DNA of 64,000 nt from Providencia rustigianii DSM 4541 (GCF_000156395.1 NZ_GG703818.1:447667-511666), one strand, 5' to 3'; counted from the stretch's first letter, positions 9,475 through 20,887 are shown. Notes: generated from the letters alone by a model not told the origin. Translations and numbers: made by a program.

Positions 9475-10008
9475 TTACTTTGCTCCGCGCCTACGATTAT
9501 TAAATACGGGTCGTTGTGGTAATTTTTGTTCCTGCAAAGGCATAACAACCGGAGCGAATTCTTTCATAACACGGCGATAAACTTCCCGTTTAAAAGAAAC
9601 CACTTGCCTAACAGGATACCAATAACTCACCCATCGCCAGCCATCAAATTCTGGCGAGTTACTGCGCTGCACGTTTATATCAGCTTCATTACATTGGAGT
9701 TGAAGTAAAAACCAACGCTGTTTCTGCCCAATACAAACAGGTTTTGTATCCCAACGCACCAAACGCTTAGGTAATTTGTAACGTAACCAATTACGGGTAG
9801 ATGCCAGTAACCTGACGTCTTTACGCTGTAGCCCGACTTCTTCGTATAATTCACGATACATCGCTTGTTCTGGTGATTCCCCTGGGTTGATGCCCCCTTG
9901 AGGAAACTGCCAAGAATGCTGACCATAACGGCGTGCCCATAAAACCTGCCCTTGCCGATTACAAATTACAATTCCTACATTCGGGCGGTAGCCATCATCA
10001 TCGATCAC
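9475..10008 (-). CDS. rppH: RNA pyrophosphohydrolase
   Basis: RppH removes pyrophosphate from 5' triphosphate mRNA ends, triggering RNase E decay. The 177-residue Nudix protein begins [15 protein letters not shown], as E. coli RppH does. It has a complete Nudix box at residues 38-60 (GG...GES...REL.EEVG). The conserved [18 protein letters not shown] is in the C-terminal half. Only the last ~20 residues diverge from E. coli. It is the first gene of an rppH-ptsP unit and is transcribed away from thiB. The 109-base gap to the thi promoter is one of the joins between segments that are far apart in E. coli. Confidence 0.97.
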   Translation of the reverse strand: MIDDDGYRPNVGIVICNRQGQVLWARRYGQHSWQFPQGGINPGESPEQAMYRELYEEVGLQRKDVRLLASTRNWLRYKLPKRLVRWDTKPVCIGQKQRWFLLQLQCNEADINVQRSNSPEFDGWRWVSYWYPVRQVVSFKREVYRRVMKEFAPVVMPLQEQKLPQRPVFNNRRRGAK

Positions 10009-10088
10009 TAGACTACCTCAATAACCAAATTTGAAAGATGCCTAATTGTTTCACACATACCCAAACTGGTAAACCTATATCAATACAG

Positions 10089-10117
10089 TTTGCAGATATG
10101 GATGAAGTAATTACAAT
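10089..10117 (+). promoter_or_regulatory. Sigma-70 promoter of thiBPQ
   Basis: TTTGCA, a 17-base spacer and TACAAT lie just before the TPP riboswitch. Transcription should start near 10124, so the first transcribed bases are the riboswitch P1 stem. This placement strongly supports both calls. Confidence 0.7.
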
Positions 10118-10125
10118 AGTCTACG

Positions 10126-10205
10126 TCTCAACGGGGTGCCAGATTTTGGGCTGAGAAATAACCCGTAGAACCTGATCCGGCTAATACCGGCGTAGGGATT
10201 TGAGC
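10126..10205 (+). promoter_or_regulatory. TPP (THI-box) riboswitch controlling thiBPQ
   Basis: The conserved thiamine pyrophosphate aptamer is plain to read. A closing P1 stem CTCAA/TTGAG (10127-10131 and 10200-10204) encloses ACGGGGTGCC, then GGCTGAGA, then ACCC, then GAACCTGATCCGG, then TACCGGCGTAGGGAT. Binding TPP should reduce expression of the thiamine importer. The expression platform is short. About 70 bases separate the aptamer from the thiB start and contain no evident strong terminator, so control of ribosome access is more likely than attenuation; this is inference. Confidence 0.97.
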
Positions 10206-10277
10206 TACCGCCAGTAAATGACTGTTTCGGTGCCCTCTCAAATCCTGTGTGTTTTTATGATTTACGCAGGAAAAACA

Positions 10278-11282
10278 ATGGCTAAAAATATATTTTTCAC
10301 GTCCCTAATTACCCTTAGCGCTTTGAGCTTCGCCGCTTTTTCGTGGGCAGAAAAACCAACGCTAACGGTCTATACCTATGATTCATTTGCTGCCGAGTGG
10401 GGTCCCGGCCCTCAAATTAAAAAGAATTTTGAAGCCCAATGTGACTGTGAGTTGAAGTTAGTCTCCCTTGGGGATGGCGTGGCGCTACTGAACCGACTTC
10501 GAATGGAAGGCAATAAAAGTAAAGCCGATGTGATTTTAGGTTTAGATAACAACCTGATGGATTCAGCAGAAAAAACTGGTTTATTTGCACCTGCTGATAT
10601 CAAAACTGACGCACTCAAACTCCCTATCGAGTGGAATAGCGAAACATTTATTCCTTATGATTATGGCTATTTCGCTTTCATCTACGATACCAATAAAATT
10701 AAGCAGCCACCAAAGAGTATGAATGAGCTGCTGGATGAAAAAAATAATTGGAAAATCATATATCAAGATCCTCGAACTAGCACTCCGGGCTTAGGCTTAA
10801 TGCTGTGGATTGAAAAACTGTATGGAGATAAATCTGCTGATGCATGGAAAAAAATGGCAGGTAAAACTCTGACGGTCACAAAAGGATGGAGCGAAGCTTA
10901 CGGGCTATTCCTAAAAGGTGAAGGTGACTTTGTTCTTAGTTATACCGCATCACCGGGCTATCAAATTCTTAATGATAAAAAAGATAATTATGCGGCAGCA
11001 TTGTTCGCTGAAGGGCATTATATGCAAGTGGAAGTAGCGGCAAGATTAAAAAATGCCCCGCAACCTGAATTAGCGAAACAGTTCTTACAGTTTATGCTAA
11101 CCCCTGAATTTCAAGGTACATTACCGACAACTAACTGGATGTACCCGGTTATCGATATGCCGCTCCCTGAAGTGTATAACGTGCTACCACTGCCGACTAA
11201 ATCTCTACAATTTAGTGCACAAGAAGTTGCCAAAGACCGCCAAGCTTGGACTCGTTTATGGCAAACCGCCGTCAGTCGTTAA
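10278..11282 (+). CDS. thiB: Thiamine ABC transporter substrate-binding protein
   Basis: This is the periplasmic binding protein for thiamine, TMP and TPP, feeding ThiP/ThiQ. I place the start at the ATG 10278-10280, which has CAGGAA eight bases before it. The open frame could begin at 10218, but that would place the first residues immediately after the riboswitch and add 20 residues before the signal peptide. A signal peptide (~24 residues, ending SWA|EKP) precedes a mature domain starting TLTVYTYDSFAAEWGPGP, as in E. coli TbpA. Also conserved are RLRMEG, IYQDPRTSTPGLG and VTKGWSEAYGLFLKGE. It is the first gene of thiB-thiP-thiQ and overlaps thiP by 25 bases. Confidence 0.95.
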   Translation: MAKNIFFTSLITLSALSFAAFSWAEKPTLTVYTYDSFAAEWGPGPQIKKNFEAQCDCELKLVSLGDGVALLNRLRMEGNKSKADVILGLDNNLMDSAEKTGLFAPADIKTDALKLPIEWNSETFIPYDYGYFAFIYDTNKIKQPPKSMNELLDEKNNWKIIYQDPRTSTPGLGLMLWIEKLYGDKSADAWKKMAGKTLTVTKGWSEAYGLFLKGEGDFVLSYTASPGYQILNDKKDNYAAALFAEGHYMQVEVAARLKNAPQPELAKQFLQFMLTPEFQGTLPTTNWMYPVIDMPLPEVYNVLPLPTKSLQFSAQEVAKDRQAWTRLWQTAVSR

Positions 11283-12862
11283 TTAATATCACCTTATTGC
11301 CGGGGGCATTCGCCTCCGCTTTATTGATCACTGTTGCGCTACTGGCTTTTGGCGCACTGTGGTTTTTTGCGCCTGAAATTTCGCTCAGTGAAATCATCCA
11401 CGATGAATATCTCTGGCACGTTATCGGTTTCACTTTTTGGCAAGCTTTACTGTCAGCGGTATTTTCCGTTCTTCCCGCAATTTTGTTAGCGAGAGCCTTG
11501 TACCGCCGACGATTTTTAGGTCGCACACTGTTACTTCGGCTGTGTGCTATGACCTTAGTGCTTCCCGTATTAGTGGCTGTATTTGGCATTTTATCGGTCT
11601 ATGGGCAAACCGGTTGGTTAGCAAAACTATGCCTATGGATTGGCTTGGAATATGACTTCTCGCCTTATGGTTTACGTGGAATTTTATTGGCACATATTTT
11701 TTTCAATATGCCACTCGCAACACGTATGCTTTTGCAATCATTAGAAAATATTGCAATTGAACAACGTCAAAGTGCTGCTCAGTTAGGCTTTAATGAGTGG
11801 CAGCAATTTACTATTTTGGAATGGCCTTATTTACGTCGACAAATGCTACCCACTGGTGCGCTCATTTTTATGTTGTGCTTTGCCAGCTTTGCTACCGTGC
11901 TAGCGCTCGGAGGCGGTCCCGCAGCAACCACTATTGAGTTAGCGATTTATCAAGCCTTGAGTTATGACTTTGATTTGGGTCGAGCTACTCTCCTTGCCTT
12001 AATTCAGCTCATATTGTGTGTCGGCTTAATGTTAATTTGTCAAAAAATAAACCACTCTTTTTCTGTTGGCTTTAGCCATCAAACTCAATGGGTTGACCCC
12101 GCTGATACTCTTTTTCGACGTATTCGCGATACCTTACTGATCATTTGTGCCATTTTATTGCTGATCCCACCGCTACTGGCGGTTGTCGTTGATGGGTTAA
12201 ACAGTCAATTATTGAATGTGCTACAGCAGCCTGCATTATGGCAAGCAACCTTAACATCCGTATTTATTGCTATATGTGCTGGCGTATTGTGCGTCACATT
12301 AACGTTAATGTTACTGTGGAGCAGCCGTGAATTACGTCTGAGAAATGCCCTACGCTTAGGGCAAGCGATTGAGCTCAGTGGACTAATTATTTTAGCCATG
12401 CCGGGTATTGTTTTGGCAACCGGATTTTTTATCTTTTTTAATGAAACCGTGGGAATTCCTGAAACTCCCTATCCTTTAGTGATTATGGCCAATGCGTTGC
12501 TCGCTATTCCTTATGCCTTAAAAGTATTAGATAACCCAATGAAAGATCTGGCTCAGCGCTATAATCCCTTATGCCAATCATTGGAAATCAGCGGATTTAA
12601 CCGATTTAGGATCATTGAATTTAAAGCACTACGCAAACCTATTGCCCAAGCTTTAGCCTTTGCTTGCGTCATTTCTATTGGGGATTTTGGGGTTGTGGCG
12701 CTATTTGGTAATGAGGATTTCCGTACGCTACCTTATTATCTCTACCAACAAATCGGGGCTTATCGCACCAATGATGGTGCAGTCACCGCAATGTTATTAT
12801 TGCTACTGTGTTTCTGCCTATTTAGCCTACTTGAACGCATATCGGGGAAAACCAATGATTGA
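11258..12862 (+). CDS. thiP: Thiamine/thiamine pyrophosphate ABC transporter permease
   Basis: ThiP is the inner-membrane permease of the thiamine importer. The 534-residue protein is a fused double permease, with two sets of about six membrane segments, each with an EAA-type loop for docking ThiQ (near [10 protein letters not shown] and [10 protein letters not shown]). The start is taken as ATG 11258 (MANRRQSL), agreeing with E. coli ThiP; an upstream TTG at 11246 is possible. It overlaps thiB by 25 bases and thiQ by 8. Length and conserved stretches such as [20 protein letters not shown] are complete. Confidence 0.95.
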   Translation: MANRRQSLINITLLPGAFASALLITVALLAFGALWFFAPEISLSEIIHDEYLWHVIGFTFWQALLSAVFSVLPAILLARALYRRRFLGRTLLLRLCAMTLVLPVLVAVFGILSVYGQTGWLAKLCLWIGLEYDFSPYGLRGILLAHIFFNMPLATRMLLQSLENIAIEQRQSAAQLGFNEWQQFTILEWPYLRRQMLPTGALIFMLCFASFATVLALGGGPAATTIELAIYQALSYDFDLGRATLLALIQLILCVGLMLICQKINHSFSVGFSHQTQWVDPADTLFRRIRDTLLIICAILLLIPPLLAVVVDGLNSQLLNVLQQPALWQATLTSVFIAICAGVLCVTLTLMLLWSSRELRLRNALRLGQAIELSGLIILAMPGIVLATGFFIFFNETVGIPETPYPLVIMANALLAIPYALKVLDNPMKDLAQRYNPLCQSLEISGFNRFRIIEFKALRKPIAQALAFACVISIGDFGVVALFGNEDFRTLPYYLYQQIGAYRTNDGAVTAMLLLLLCFCLFSLLERISGKTND

Positions 12863-13553
12863 GTTAACAAATTTGGATTATCAATATGATGACCTGAATA
12901 TGCGCTTTAATTTTGCTATTGAAGCGGGAGAACGTGTCGCCGTCATGGGTCCCAGTGGCGCAGGAAAAAGTACCCTACTCAGCTTAATCAGTGGTTTCCA
13001 GTTTTCTCGTAGCGGCAACATAATATTAAATGGGGTAGATCATACTTTTACGCCTCCCGCTAAGCGCCCTGTCTCAATGTTATTTCAAGAAAATAATCTG
13101 TTTGCGCATTTAACAGTGAGACAGAATATTGGTCTTGGGTTACAACCCAGTTTGCGTCTCAATCAATCGCAAATGATGGAAGTCGAGAAAATGGCGCAGC
13201 AAGTTAGCCTTAGTGAATGTCTTGACCGTACCCCAGCGCAGCTTTCTGGTGGTCAAAGACAACGTGCCGCTCTTGCCCGCTGCCTAATACGTAATCAACC
13301 TATTTTATTGTTAGACGAGCCTTTTTCAGCCCTCGATCCTGCATTACGCAACGAAATGCTGCAATTACTCAATGATGTTTGTTCAAGCAAAGCTATCACA
13401 TTGCTGATGGTATCCCACAATATTGAGGATGCATTACAGATAGCACCACGGTGCATCGTGGTTGCCAACGGTGAGATTGTCTATGACGGAGGGACACTGT
13501 CATTGATTCAAGAAAAAAGCGTTGCTGCCGAATTGTTAGGGATTTTCAATTAA
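12855..13553 (+). CDS. thiQ: Thiamine ABC transporter ATP-binding protein
   Basis: ThiQ powers thiamine import through ThiP. The start is ATG 12855, inside the ATGATTGA overlap with the thiP stop, giving 232 residues, the E. coli length. The longer open frame upstream lies inside thiP. Walker [10 protein letters not shown] is at residues 32-40, the Q-loop is in LFQENNLF, the signature is LSGGQRQR, Walker B is [12 protein letters not shown], and the switch histidine is in MVSHNIED. It is the last gene of the riboswitch-controlled operon and is followed by 73 bases and polB. No intrinsic terminator is evident in that short gap. Confidence 0.96.
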   Translation: MIELTNLDYQYDDLNMRFNFAIEAGERVAVMGPSGAGKSTLLSLISGFQFSRSGNIILNGVDHTFTPPAKRPVSMLFQENNLFAHLTVRQNIGLGLQPSLRLNQSQMMEVEKMAQQVSLSECLDRTPAQLSGGQRQRAALARCLIRNQPILLLDEPFSALDPALRNEMLQLLNDVCSSKAITLLMVSHNIEDALQIAPRCIVVANGEIVYDGGTLSLIQEKSVAAELLGIFN

Positions 13554-13565
13554 CCCAATAAATAA

Positions 13566-13585
13566 TACTGTATAAATTCACACTA
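13566..13585 (+). promoter_or_regulatory. LexA box of polB
   Basis: TACTGTATAAATTCACACTA fits the LexA consensus CTGT-N8-ACAG with only the last core base changed (ACAC). It lies 41 bases before the polB ATG. E. coli polB is an SOS gene (dinA), so both position and gene fit. Confidence 0.75.
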
Positions 13586-13626
13586 TCCGCGTATATTAAT
13601 CGTAGATTATTTACGCGAGTTTCCTT

Positions 13627-15978
13627 ATGTCCTTATCCAACTTTCCTACTGAAAAAGGTTTTATCCTCAGTCGACATTGGAGAGACACCCGTTATGGTGT
13701 CGAGGTTACCTATTGGTTACTCACCGATACTCAGCCGCAGAAAGTGACCGTCCCTTATCAACAGGCCATCGGTTTTTTGCCTGAACCAAAGCTTCCTCTT
13801 GTTCGCCACCTTATTGAAGGGCAAGCAGACATCAGCTATCGCGCCGTTGAACTTAACGATTTTAATCGTGAAAAAGTCTACGCTATTTATTGCCAGCAAT
13901 ATCGCCAATTGCAGAATCTAGATAGAAACTGTAAAGAGCTGGGCGTGGAATTACTTGAAACCGATATTCGCCCTTGTGAACGCTACCTTATGGAGCGTTT
14001 TATTACGGCCCCAGTCTGGTTTTCCCGTAATCAACAAGGAAAGTACCAATTAAAACCCTGCGAAGAGTATCGCCCAACCATCCAAGCAGTTTCTCTGGAT
14101 ATCGAAACTAGCCAACATGGGGAGCTTTACTCCATCGGGTTATCGGGTTGCAATGATAATGTGGTGTTTATGCTGGGCCCTGACCAAGGTCCTGCGTTAA
14201 ATACAGACCATCGATTGGTGTATGTCACCAGCCGTCCTCAGCTCCTCGAAAAATTGAATGAATGGATACAACACTATGACCCCGATGCCATTATTGGCTG
14301 GAATTTAATTCAGTTCGATTTGCAGGTGTTGCAAAAACACGCGGAGCGCTACGGCATTCCGCTACTACTTGGTCGCCAAGGGCGAAAACTTGAATGGCGA
14401 GAGCATGGCTTTAAACCGGGGGTCTTTTTTGCCGCTGCGGAAGGTCGGTTAATTATCGATGGCATCGATGCGCTAAAATCCGCCACATGGAGCTTTAGCT
14501 CGTTCAGTCTGGAATCTGTTGCTCAACAGCTACTGGGAGAAGGTAAAGCCATCGATACCCCTTATGATCGAATGGATGAAATTAACCGCCGATTTGCTCA
14601 TGATAAACCCGCGTTGGCTCACTACAATATTCAAGACTGTATCTTAGTTCACCGTATCTTTGAGAAAACAGACTTAATGGCGTTCTTACAAGAACGCTCG
14701 AGTGTCACCGGGTTAGCCGCAGATCGCATGGGGGGGTCGGTGGCCGCTTTTTCTCATCTCTATATCCCTCGATTACACCGTTTGGGTTTTGTTGCGCCCA
14801 ACCTGACTGAGCAAAAATTTCAACTCAATCCCGGTGGATTTGTGATGGACTCCCAGCCAGGTTTGTACGATTCGGTACTGGTTTTAGACTACAAAAGTCT
14901 GTATCCCTCGATTATTCGTACCTTTTTAATCGATCCCGCAGGGATGATTGAAGGGCTGGCACACCCTGAACCAGAACACTCCGTCCAAGGGTTTCGTGGT
15001 GCTTGGTTTTCTCGCACGACGCACTGTTTACCGGATATTGTTAGCCGTATTTGGCAAGAACGTGATAAAGCCAAGCAACAAAAAAATGCCCCACTATCTC
15101 AAGCATTGAAAATTATTATGAACGCCTTTGCTGGTGTTTTAGGCGCTGAGGGCTGCCGGTTTTTTGATCCTCGCCTAACCGCATCGATCACCATGCGTGG
15201 TCATGAAATTATGCGGGTCACTAAACAGCTTATTGAAGCGCAAGGTTATCAGGTAATTTATGGGGATACAGATTCTACATTTGTTTGGCTACGAGAAGCT
15301 CATACGGATGAACAAGCTCTGAAAATTGGTTATATGCTGCGTGATCATGTCAACCAATGGTGGAAACAACATTTAAAACAAGAATGGCAACTTGATGGGG
15401 TTCTCGAACTGGAATATGAGACCCACTATCGCCGCTTTTTAATGCCAACCATTCGTGGAACTGACCAAGGAAGTAAAAAGCGCTATGCAGGCCTAAGCCA
15501 AGATACGATGGTATTTAAAGGATTGGAAACCATTCGCTCCGATTGGACACCTCTTGCTCAATATTTTCAAAAAGAGCTATATAGCCGTATTTTTCATCGG
15601 CAGCCCTATAAAGAATTTATTCGTAGCTACATTCAATCAATTCGTTCTGGCGAATATGACGATCGATTGATTTACCGCAAACGCCTGCGCCGTAAATTGT
15701 CAGATTATCAACGCAATGTACCACCCCATGTCAGAGCCGCACGCCAAGCTGACGAATATAATTTGAAATTACAGCGTCCTTTACAGTATCAAAATGGTGG
15801 CTGGATCAGCTATCTAATGACTCAAGCAGGACCAGAGCCGCTGGAAATTTTAACGGCTCCCCCAGACTATGAGCACTATATTCTCAAACAAATCAAACCC
15901 ATCGCCGATGGTATTTTACCGTTCCTGCATGATGACTTTGATACTATTTTAACTGGGCAAATCAACCTACTGTTTTAA
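13627..15978 (+). CDS. polB: DNA polymerase II
   Basis: This is the SOS-induced family B DNA polymerase used in replication restart and lesion bypass. The 783-residue protein has the 3'-5' exonuclease motif with catalytic Asp/Glu in LDIETSQHG near residue 157, and ExoII in [10 protein letters not shown]. Polymerase motif A is [13 protein letters not shown], motif B is around [12 protein letters not shown], and motif C is YGDTDSTF. All catalytic acids are present, so the enzyme should be active. It is preceded by a LexA box. In E. coli polB neighbours araBAD and rapA; here thiBPQ is upstream and rapA follows after 322 bases. Confidence 0.97.
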   Translation: MSLSNFPTEKGFILSRHWRDTRYGVEVTYWLLTDTQPQKVTVPYQQAIGFLPEPKLPLVRHLIEGQADISYRAVELNDFNREKVYAIYCQQYRQLQNLDRNCKELGVELLETDIRPCERYLMERFITAPVWFSRNQQGKYQLKPCEEYRPTIQAVSLDIETSQHGELYSIGLSGCNDNVVFMLGPDQGPALNTDHRLVYVTSRPQLLEKLNEWIQHYDPDAIIGWNLIQFDLQVLQKHAERYGIPLLLGRQGRKLEWREHGFKPGVFFAAAEGRLIIDGIDALKSATWSFSSFSLESVAQQLLGEGKAIDTPYDRMDEINRRFAHDKPALAHYNIQDCILVHRIFEKTDLMAFLQERSSVTGLAADRMGGSVAAFSHLYIPRLHRLGFVAPNLTEQKFQLNPGGFVMDSQPGLYDSVLVLDYKSLYPSIIRTFLIDPAGMIEGLAHPEPEHSVQGFRGAWFSRTTHCLPDIVSRIWQERDKAKQQKNAPLSQALKIIMNAFAGVLGAEGCRFFDPRLTASITMRGHEIMRVTKQLIEAQGYQVIYGDTDSTFVWLREAHTDEQALKIGYMLRDHVNQWWKQHLKQEWQLDGVLELEYETHYRRFLMPTIRGTDQGSKKRYAGLSQDTMVFKGLETIRSDWTPLAQYFQKELYSRIFHRQPYKEFIRSYIQSIRSGEYDDRLIYRKRLRRKLSDYQRNVPPHVRAARQADEYNLKLQRPLQYQNGGWISYLMTQAGPEPLEILTAPPDYEHYILKQIKPIADGILPFLHDDFDTILTGQINLLF

Positions 15979-16300
15979 AATGCATATAAAAGAGCAAATT
16001 GTATAATTCTTATTATAGGTGGCGCATTTTTAACAGGTGACGATAAGCGAATGTTGAATTAATATAACGCCCCTTTGATATATCGACCTTCAATGTACGC
16101 AGTTTGGTGGGATAATCGGTTATACTCATCATAAATTGAGTGGCCCAACGCGTATTATTAAAGGGCTATAACTGCCTTAGCAGCAAAAATAATAAAAATT
16201 CGTATCACCCTTGTTTATATCAACACTGGGCAAAGACACTAATTAGCTGTCTTAAAAATCTAAAAACAAACAATCAAAATTATGGAATTAAATTAAACCT
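15979..16300 (+). other. Gene-free stretch between polB and rapA
   Basis: These 322 bases hold no convincing gene and no clear polB terminator. Two overlapping -10-like boxes (GATAAT and TATACT, around 16110-16126) probably mark the rapA promoter. The best -35 for the first is TTCAAT at a 16-base spacing, which is weak. The rapA leader is then about 170 bases, AT-rich, and without a recognisable riboswitch or binding site. Confidence 0.4.
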
Positions 16301-19207
16301 ATGCCATTTACTCTTGGTCAACGCTGGATCAGCGACACAGAAAGCGAACTTGGATTAGGCGCCGTTGTGGCAGTTGATGCCCGCATGGTGACGTTACTTT
16401 TCCCTGCAACAGGTGAAAACAGACTTTACTCACGCAATGATGCCCCAATTACCCGAGTTATGTTTAACGAAGGTGACACCATTACCAGCCATGAAGGCTG
16501 GCAACTTCAAGTTGAACATGTTCAAGAAGATGAAGGGTTACTAACTTATATCGGTACTCGCTTAGATACCCAAGAAGCGGATGTCAGCCTAAGAGAAGTT
16601 TTTCTTGATAGCAAACTGACCTTTAATAAACCGCAAGACCGACTATTTGCTGGTCAAATTGATCGCATGGATCGCTTTGCGTTACGTTTCCGTGCACGTA
16701 AGTTCCAAAGTGAGCAAGTCAAACACCAAGCCACAGGGCTACGTGGTATTCGTGCTAGCCTTATTCCACACCAGCTCCATATTGCCAATGAAGTGGGTAA
16801 ACGCCACCATCCTCGCGTTCTCCTTGCGGATGAAGTTGGTTTAGGTAAAACCATCGAAGCGGGTATGATTATCCATCAACAACTGATGGCCGGTCGTGCT
16901 GAGCGCGTGTTAGTTATCGTTCCTGATAGCTTGCAACACCAATGGCTGGTGGAAATGCTACGCCGCTTTAATCTCCGTTTTTCTCTGTTTGATGATAGCC
17001 GTTATAGTGAAGCGCAACACGACAGCGATAACCCATTTGAGACCGAGCAATTAGTTCTATGTTCACTGGATTTTGTGCGCCGCAATAAACAACGTTTCGA
17101 CCAATTAGTCGAAGCTGGCTGGGATATGATGGTCGTTGATGAAGCCCACCATTTACAGTGGAGTGAAAATGCGCCAAGCCGTGAATATCAAGTCATTGAA
17201 ACTCTTGCGGAACATATTCCATCAGTATTGCTATTAACCGCGACCCCTGAGCAACTGGGCCAAGAGAGCCACTTTGCTCGCTTACGTCTGCTCGACCCAA
17301 GTCGTTTTCACGATTATCAAGAATTCATCGCTGAACAAGAAAATTATCGCCCTGTTGCTGATGCTGTTTCACTTCTATTATCTGGCGATAAATTAACAAA
17401 TGATCAGCAAAATCTGCTGAGTGAATTGATCAAAGAGCAAGATATTGAACCTCTTTTAAAAGCTGCGAATCTCGATGGCGACGATAGCCAAGTTGCACGC
17501 CAAGAGCTGATTCACATGCTGATGGATAGACATGGAACGAGCCGTCTATTATTCAGAAACACCCGTAATGGTGTGAAAGGCTTTCCACGCCGTGAACTTC
17601 ACTCTTTAAAAATGCCACTGCCAACCCAGTACCAAACAGCGATTAAAGTTGCAGGTATTATGGGTTCGAAAAAGGATTTGGAAACTCGCGCTAAAGAGAT
17701 GCTATATCCAGAGCAGATTTACCAAGAGTTTGAAGGTGAAAATGCGACTTGGTGGAACTTTGATCCACGCGTTGAATGGCTAATGGGGTTTTTAACTGCA
17801 AATCGTCAAGAAAAAGTTCTGGTAATTTGTGCTAAAGCTGCCACTGCATTGCAACTTGAACAAGTCCTTCGCGAACGTGAAGGTATCCGCGCAGCCGTAT
17901 TCCATGAAGGTTTATCCTTACTGGAACGTGACCGTGCAGCAGCTTATTTCGCTTCTCAAGAAGAAGGCGCGCAAGTTTTATTGTGTTCTGAAATTGGATC
18001 TGAAGGTCGTAACTTCCAGTTTGCTAACCAGTTAGTGATGTTTGATTTACCATTCAACCCAGACTTACTGGAACAGCGTATTGGGCGCTTGGATCGTATT
18101 GGTCAAACTCGAGACATCGTTATCAACGTCCCTTATTTAGAACATACAGCGCAATCTGTATTGCTCCGTTGGTATCACGAAGGTCTCGATGCCTTTGAGC
18201 ACACTTGCCCAACGGGTCGCGCCATCTATGATAAATATTATCAACAACTGTTGCAGTTTATGGCAGAGCCAACCATGACTGAAGGGTTTGATGAGTTTAT
18301 TAAAGCTTGCCGTGAAGAGCACGATGCATTGAAATCGCAATTGGAGCAAGGCCGTGACCGTCTGCTCGAAATGCACTCCAATGGCGGAGATGCAGGTAAT
18401 AAATTAGCCGAAGAAATTGGCGAAGGTGATAACGAAACCGAGCTGGTAAACTTTGCACTTAACCTGTTTGATATCGTTGGGATCAACCAAGAAGATAAGA
18501 GTGATAATTTAATTATCCTGACCCCATCGGATCATATGCTAGTTCCTGATTTCCCGGGGCTACCACAAGATGGTTGCACCATCACGTTTGACCGTGAACA
18601 AGCATTGTCGCGTGAAGATACTCAATTTATCAGTTGGGAGCATCCGATCATCCGTAATGGTTTAGATTTGGTCTTATCAAGTGATACCGGAAGCTGCGCC
18701 GTTTCTTTATTGAAAAATAAAGCGCTGCCAGTCGGAACATTACTGACTGAGCTCATCTACGTTGTTGAAGCTCAAGCACCAAAACAACTGCAAATTAGTC
18801 GCTTCTTACCAGCAACACCGGTACGTTTGCTAGTTGACTTAAAAGGCAATAACTTGTCATCTCAAGTCGAGTTTGAAAGCTTTAACCGTCAGCTAAATGC
18901 CATTAACCGCCATATGGCGAGTAAACTGGTTAATGCGGTACAAAGCGAAGTCCATTCAGTGCTACGCCTGTCCGAACCGATGGTGGAAAAAGAAGCTAAA
19001 GTCATTATTGAGAATGCTAAGGAAGCGGCTGATAAAGCGTTAACGCTGGAGCTTTCTCGCTTAGAAGCACTAAAAGCGGTTAACCCAAATATTCGAGATG
19101 AAGAACTCGATATTATCGAAGAAGAGCGCCAGCAGCTGATGACGAATATCGACCAAGCCACATGGCGCCTCGACGCTATCCGCTTAGTTGTCGTTACCCA
19201 TCAGTAA
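16301..19207 (+). CDS. rapA: RNA polymerase-associated ATPase/helicase RapA
   Basis: RapA is a Swi2/Snf2-type ATPase that binds RNA polymerase and helps it recycle after termination. The 968-residue length equals that of E. coli. N-terminal Tudor-like domains ([14 protein letters not shown]...) are followed by the ATPase core. That core has Walker [13 protein letters not shown], the DEAHH box at about residue 280, [10 protein letters not shown] (motif III), and the helicase C lobe with [13 protein letters not shown] and [11 protein letters not shown]. All ATPase motifs are intact. It is followed 60 bases later by rluA, with a strong hairpin between them. Confidence 0.97.
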   Translation: MPFTLGQRWISDTESELGLGAVVAVDARMVTLLFPATGENRLYSRNDAPITRVMFNEGDTITSHEGWQLQVEHVQEDEGLLTYIGTRLDTQEADVSLREVFLDSKLTFNKPQDRLFAGQIDRMDRFALRFRARKFQSEQVKHQATGLRGIRASLIPHQLHIANEVGKRHHPRVLLADEVGLGKTIEAGMIIHQQLMAGRAERVLVIVPDSLQHQWLVEMLRRFNLRFSLFDDSRYSEAQHDSDNPFETEQLVLCSLDFVRRNKQRFDQLVEAGWDMMVVDEAHHLQWSENAPSREYQVIETLAEHIPSVLLLTATPEQLGQESHFARLRLLDPSRFHDYQEFIAEQENYRPVADAVSLLLSGDKLTNDQQNLLSELIKEQDIEPLLKAANLDGDDSQVARQELIHMLMDRHGTSRLLFRNTRNGVKGFPRRELHSLKMPLPTQYQTAIKVAGIMGSKKDLETRAKEMLYPEQIYQEFEGENATWWNFDPRVEWLMGFLTANRQEKVLVICAKAATALQLEQVLREREGIRAAVFHEGLSLLERDRAAAYFASQEEGAQVLLCSEIGSEGRNFQFANQLVMFDLPFNPDLLEQRIGRLDRIGQTRDIVINVPYLEHTAQSVLLRWYHEGLDAFEHTCPTGRAIYDKYYQQLLQFMAEPTMTEGFDEFIKACREEHDALKSQLEQGRDRLLEMHSNGGDAGNKLAEEIGEGDNETELVNFALNLFDIVGINQEDKSDNLIILTPSDHMLVPDFPGLPQDGCTITFDREQALSREDTQFISWEHPIIRNGLDLVLSSDTGSCAVSLLKNKALPVGTLLTELIYVVEAQAPKQLQISRFLPATPVRLLVDLKGNNLSSQVEFESFNRQLNAINRHMASKLVNAVQSEVHSVLRLSEPMVEKEAKVIIENAKEAADKALTLELSRLEALKAVNPNIRDEELDIIEEERQQLMTNIDQATWRLDAIRLVVVTHQ

Positions 19208-19217
19208 CTAGCTGACA

Positions 19218-19248
19218 ATACTGGGTATTTTTTACTAATACCCAGTAT
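19218..19248 (+). terminator. Perfect 12-bp hairpin between rapA and rluA (no U-tract)
   Basis: ATACTGGGTATT and AATACCCAGTAT form a perfect stem with a 7-base loop starting 11 bases after the rapA stop. The sequence after it (CCCCTAAAGGATAATT) is not T-rich and contains the rluA ribosome-binding site. This is not a classic terminator. It may protect the rapA 3' end or cause partial attenuation into rluA. Confidence 0.5.
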
Positions 19249-19267
19249 CCCCTAAAGGATAATTATC

Positions 19268-19918
19268 ATGCTGCCCTACAATCCACCCACGGATCCTTGG
19301 CTACACATACTCTACCAAGATGAACACATCATCGTAGTCAACAAACCCAGTGAATTGCTGTCCGTTCCGGGAAAAGCTCCCGAGCACCATGACAGTATTA
19401 TCAGCCGAATTCAGCGAGATCATCCAGCGGCGGAATCTGTCCATCGCTTAGACATGGCAACCAGTGGTGTCATGGTTGTGGCTTTAAATAAAGCAGCTGA
19501 ACGGGAGCTAAAACGTCAGTTTAGAGAGCGTGAGCCTAAAAAACATTATGTTGCACGGGTTTGGGGGCATTTGGAAAATAAAGAGGGTTTAATCGATTTA
19601 CCGCTGATTTGTGACTGGCCAAATCGACCAAAGCAAAAAGTGTGTTTTGAAACCGGAAAATCGGCACAAACCGAATACCAAGTTTTAGAATATGAAGAGC
19701 AAGCCACTCGGGTAAAGCTGTCCCCCATTACAGGTCGCTCCCATCAATTACGTGTGCACATGTTAGCGTTAGGACACCCTATTTTAGGGGATAGATTTTA
19801 TGCCCATGAAGAAGCATTAGCACTGGCACCACGTTTGCAATTACATGCTCAGGAGCTCTATATCACACACCCGGCCTATGGCACACCGATGCATTTTACC
19901 TGCCAGCCTGATTTCTAA
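19268..19918 (+). CDS. rluA: Dual-specificity rRNA/tRNA pseudouridine synthase RluA
   Basis: RluA makes pseudouridine at 23S rRNA position 746 and at position 32 of several tRNAs. The 216-residue protein has the family motif HRLDMATSG with catalytic Asp62. It also has the RluA-type VNKPSELLSVPG near residue 25 and TGRSHQLRVHM in the C-terminal half. The ribosome-binding site AAAGGAT is well placed. It lies 60 bases after rapA, the usual enterobacterial order, and djlA follows convergently. The catalytic residues are complete. Confidence 0.96.
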   Translation: MLPYNPPTDPWLHILYQDEHIIVVNKPSELLSVPGKAPEHHDSIISRIQRDHPAAESVHRLDMATSGVMVVALNKAAERELKRQFREREPKKHYVARVWGHLENKEGLIDLPLICDWPNRPKQKVCFETGKSAQTEYQVLEYEEQATRVKLSPITGRSHQLRVHMLALGHPILGDRFYAHEEALALAPRLQLHAQELYITHPAYGTPMHFTCQPDF

Positions 19919-20071
19919 TGCAATTTAAGTCGCTTAGCTTTTAACTGCCGTACCGATATTTTCAGACTACTGCAAGGCATCAATTAAGCGAATCCCTAGG
20001 GGGTAGATAGTGACGAAACTAGGGTTCATGAATAACGATAACAACGCAGTAGTGCAAAATATGCTGGAAAA

Positions 20072-20887
20072 CTATTTAAAGCCAAGCTCTTTTTTGACTA
20101 GGTCATAAGCCGCTTGAATTGACTGCGCCTTTTGTTTAGCAATTTCCATCATCTCTGGTGGCAACCCTTTTGCCACCAGTTTATCTGGATGGTGCTCACT
20201 CATTAATTTACGGTAGGCACGCTTAATTTTGGTCGGTTCATCATCCGCAGAGACACCAAGCACCTTGCAGGCATCTTCAAGGGTCGGTCCACTAGACTGC
20301 TGATAATACCCACCGGATTGCTGTTGAGAATACCCCTGACCAAATTGTCGACCACTTTGGATCATATCCAAATATTGTTCGAACTGAACTTTCGATATCC
20401 CCAATTCTTCCGCAATAATAAACAGCACTTTTCTTTCATTCGGATGCAATGTTCCATCCGCAAAAGCCGCCTGTAATTGAATTTCCAGAAACATCTGAAT
20501 CAGGTCGAAACGACCATAGCAAGCCATACGCAATTGCTTTAGCACATTGCGCAGTGGAAAGTCTGGCGATTTGCCTTCCCTAAAAGCTTGCTGAGCCGCT
20601 TTACGTGTTTCACCAAGGAGCTGCATTCTATCCATCAAATTTGACGCTAACTGAATATCAGTCTCTGTTACACGCCCTTTTGACTTGGTTAAATGCCCTA
20701 AAATTTGGAAGGTGCTCGCAAAGAAAATAATTTGGCGGTCTCGTTTATTTATTGCGCCAGCAAACTTACGCTGTGCCGATGCTTTATCAAAACCGTGACC
20801 AATAAGTAAACCAGCTAACGCTCCCCAGAACCCTAACCCAGAGACGATCGCGAGTATCACCCCAATAATTTTACCCCAATAGTGCAT
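20072..20887 (-). CDS. djlA: Membrane-anchored co-chaperone DjlA
   Basis: DjlA is a type III J-domain protein that stimulates DnaK at the inner membrane and influences Rcs signalling and capsule. The 271-residue protein has an N-terminal glycine-rich membrane helix (about residues 6-30) and a central TerB-like helical domain. A Gln/Gly/Tyr-rich linker at about 180-200 leads to a C-terminal J domain with the HPD motif in [12 protein letters not shown]. The start has GAGGGA just upstream. It is divergent from lptD, as in E. coli. Confidence 0.95.
   Translation of the reverse strand: MHYWGKIIGVILAIVSGLGFWGALAGLLIGHGFDKASAQRKFAGAINKRDRQIIFFASTFQILGHLTKSKGRVTETDIQLASNLMDRMQLLGETRKAAQQAFREGKSPDFPLRNVLKQLRMACYGRFDLIQMFLEIQLQAAFADGTLHPNERKVLFIIAEELGISKVQFEQYLDMIQSGRQFGQGYSQQQSGGYYQQSSGPTLEDACKVLGVSADDEPTKIKRAYRKLMSEHHPDKLVAKGLPPEMMEIAKQKAQSIQAAYDLVKKELGFK

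Noticed and set aside
16140-16358. 72-codon frame between polB and rapA
   Set aside because: It begins with GTG in the rapA leader, overlaps the rapA start out of frame and resembles no known protein.
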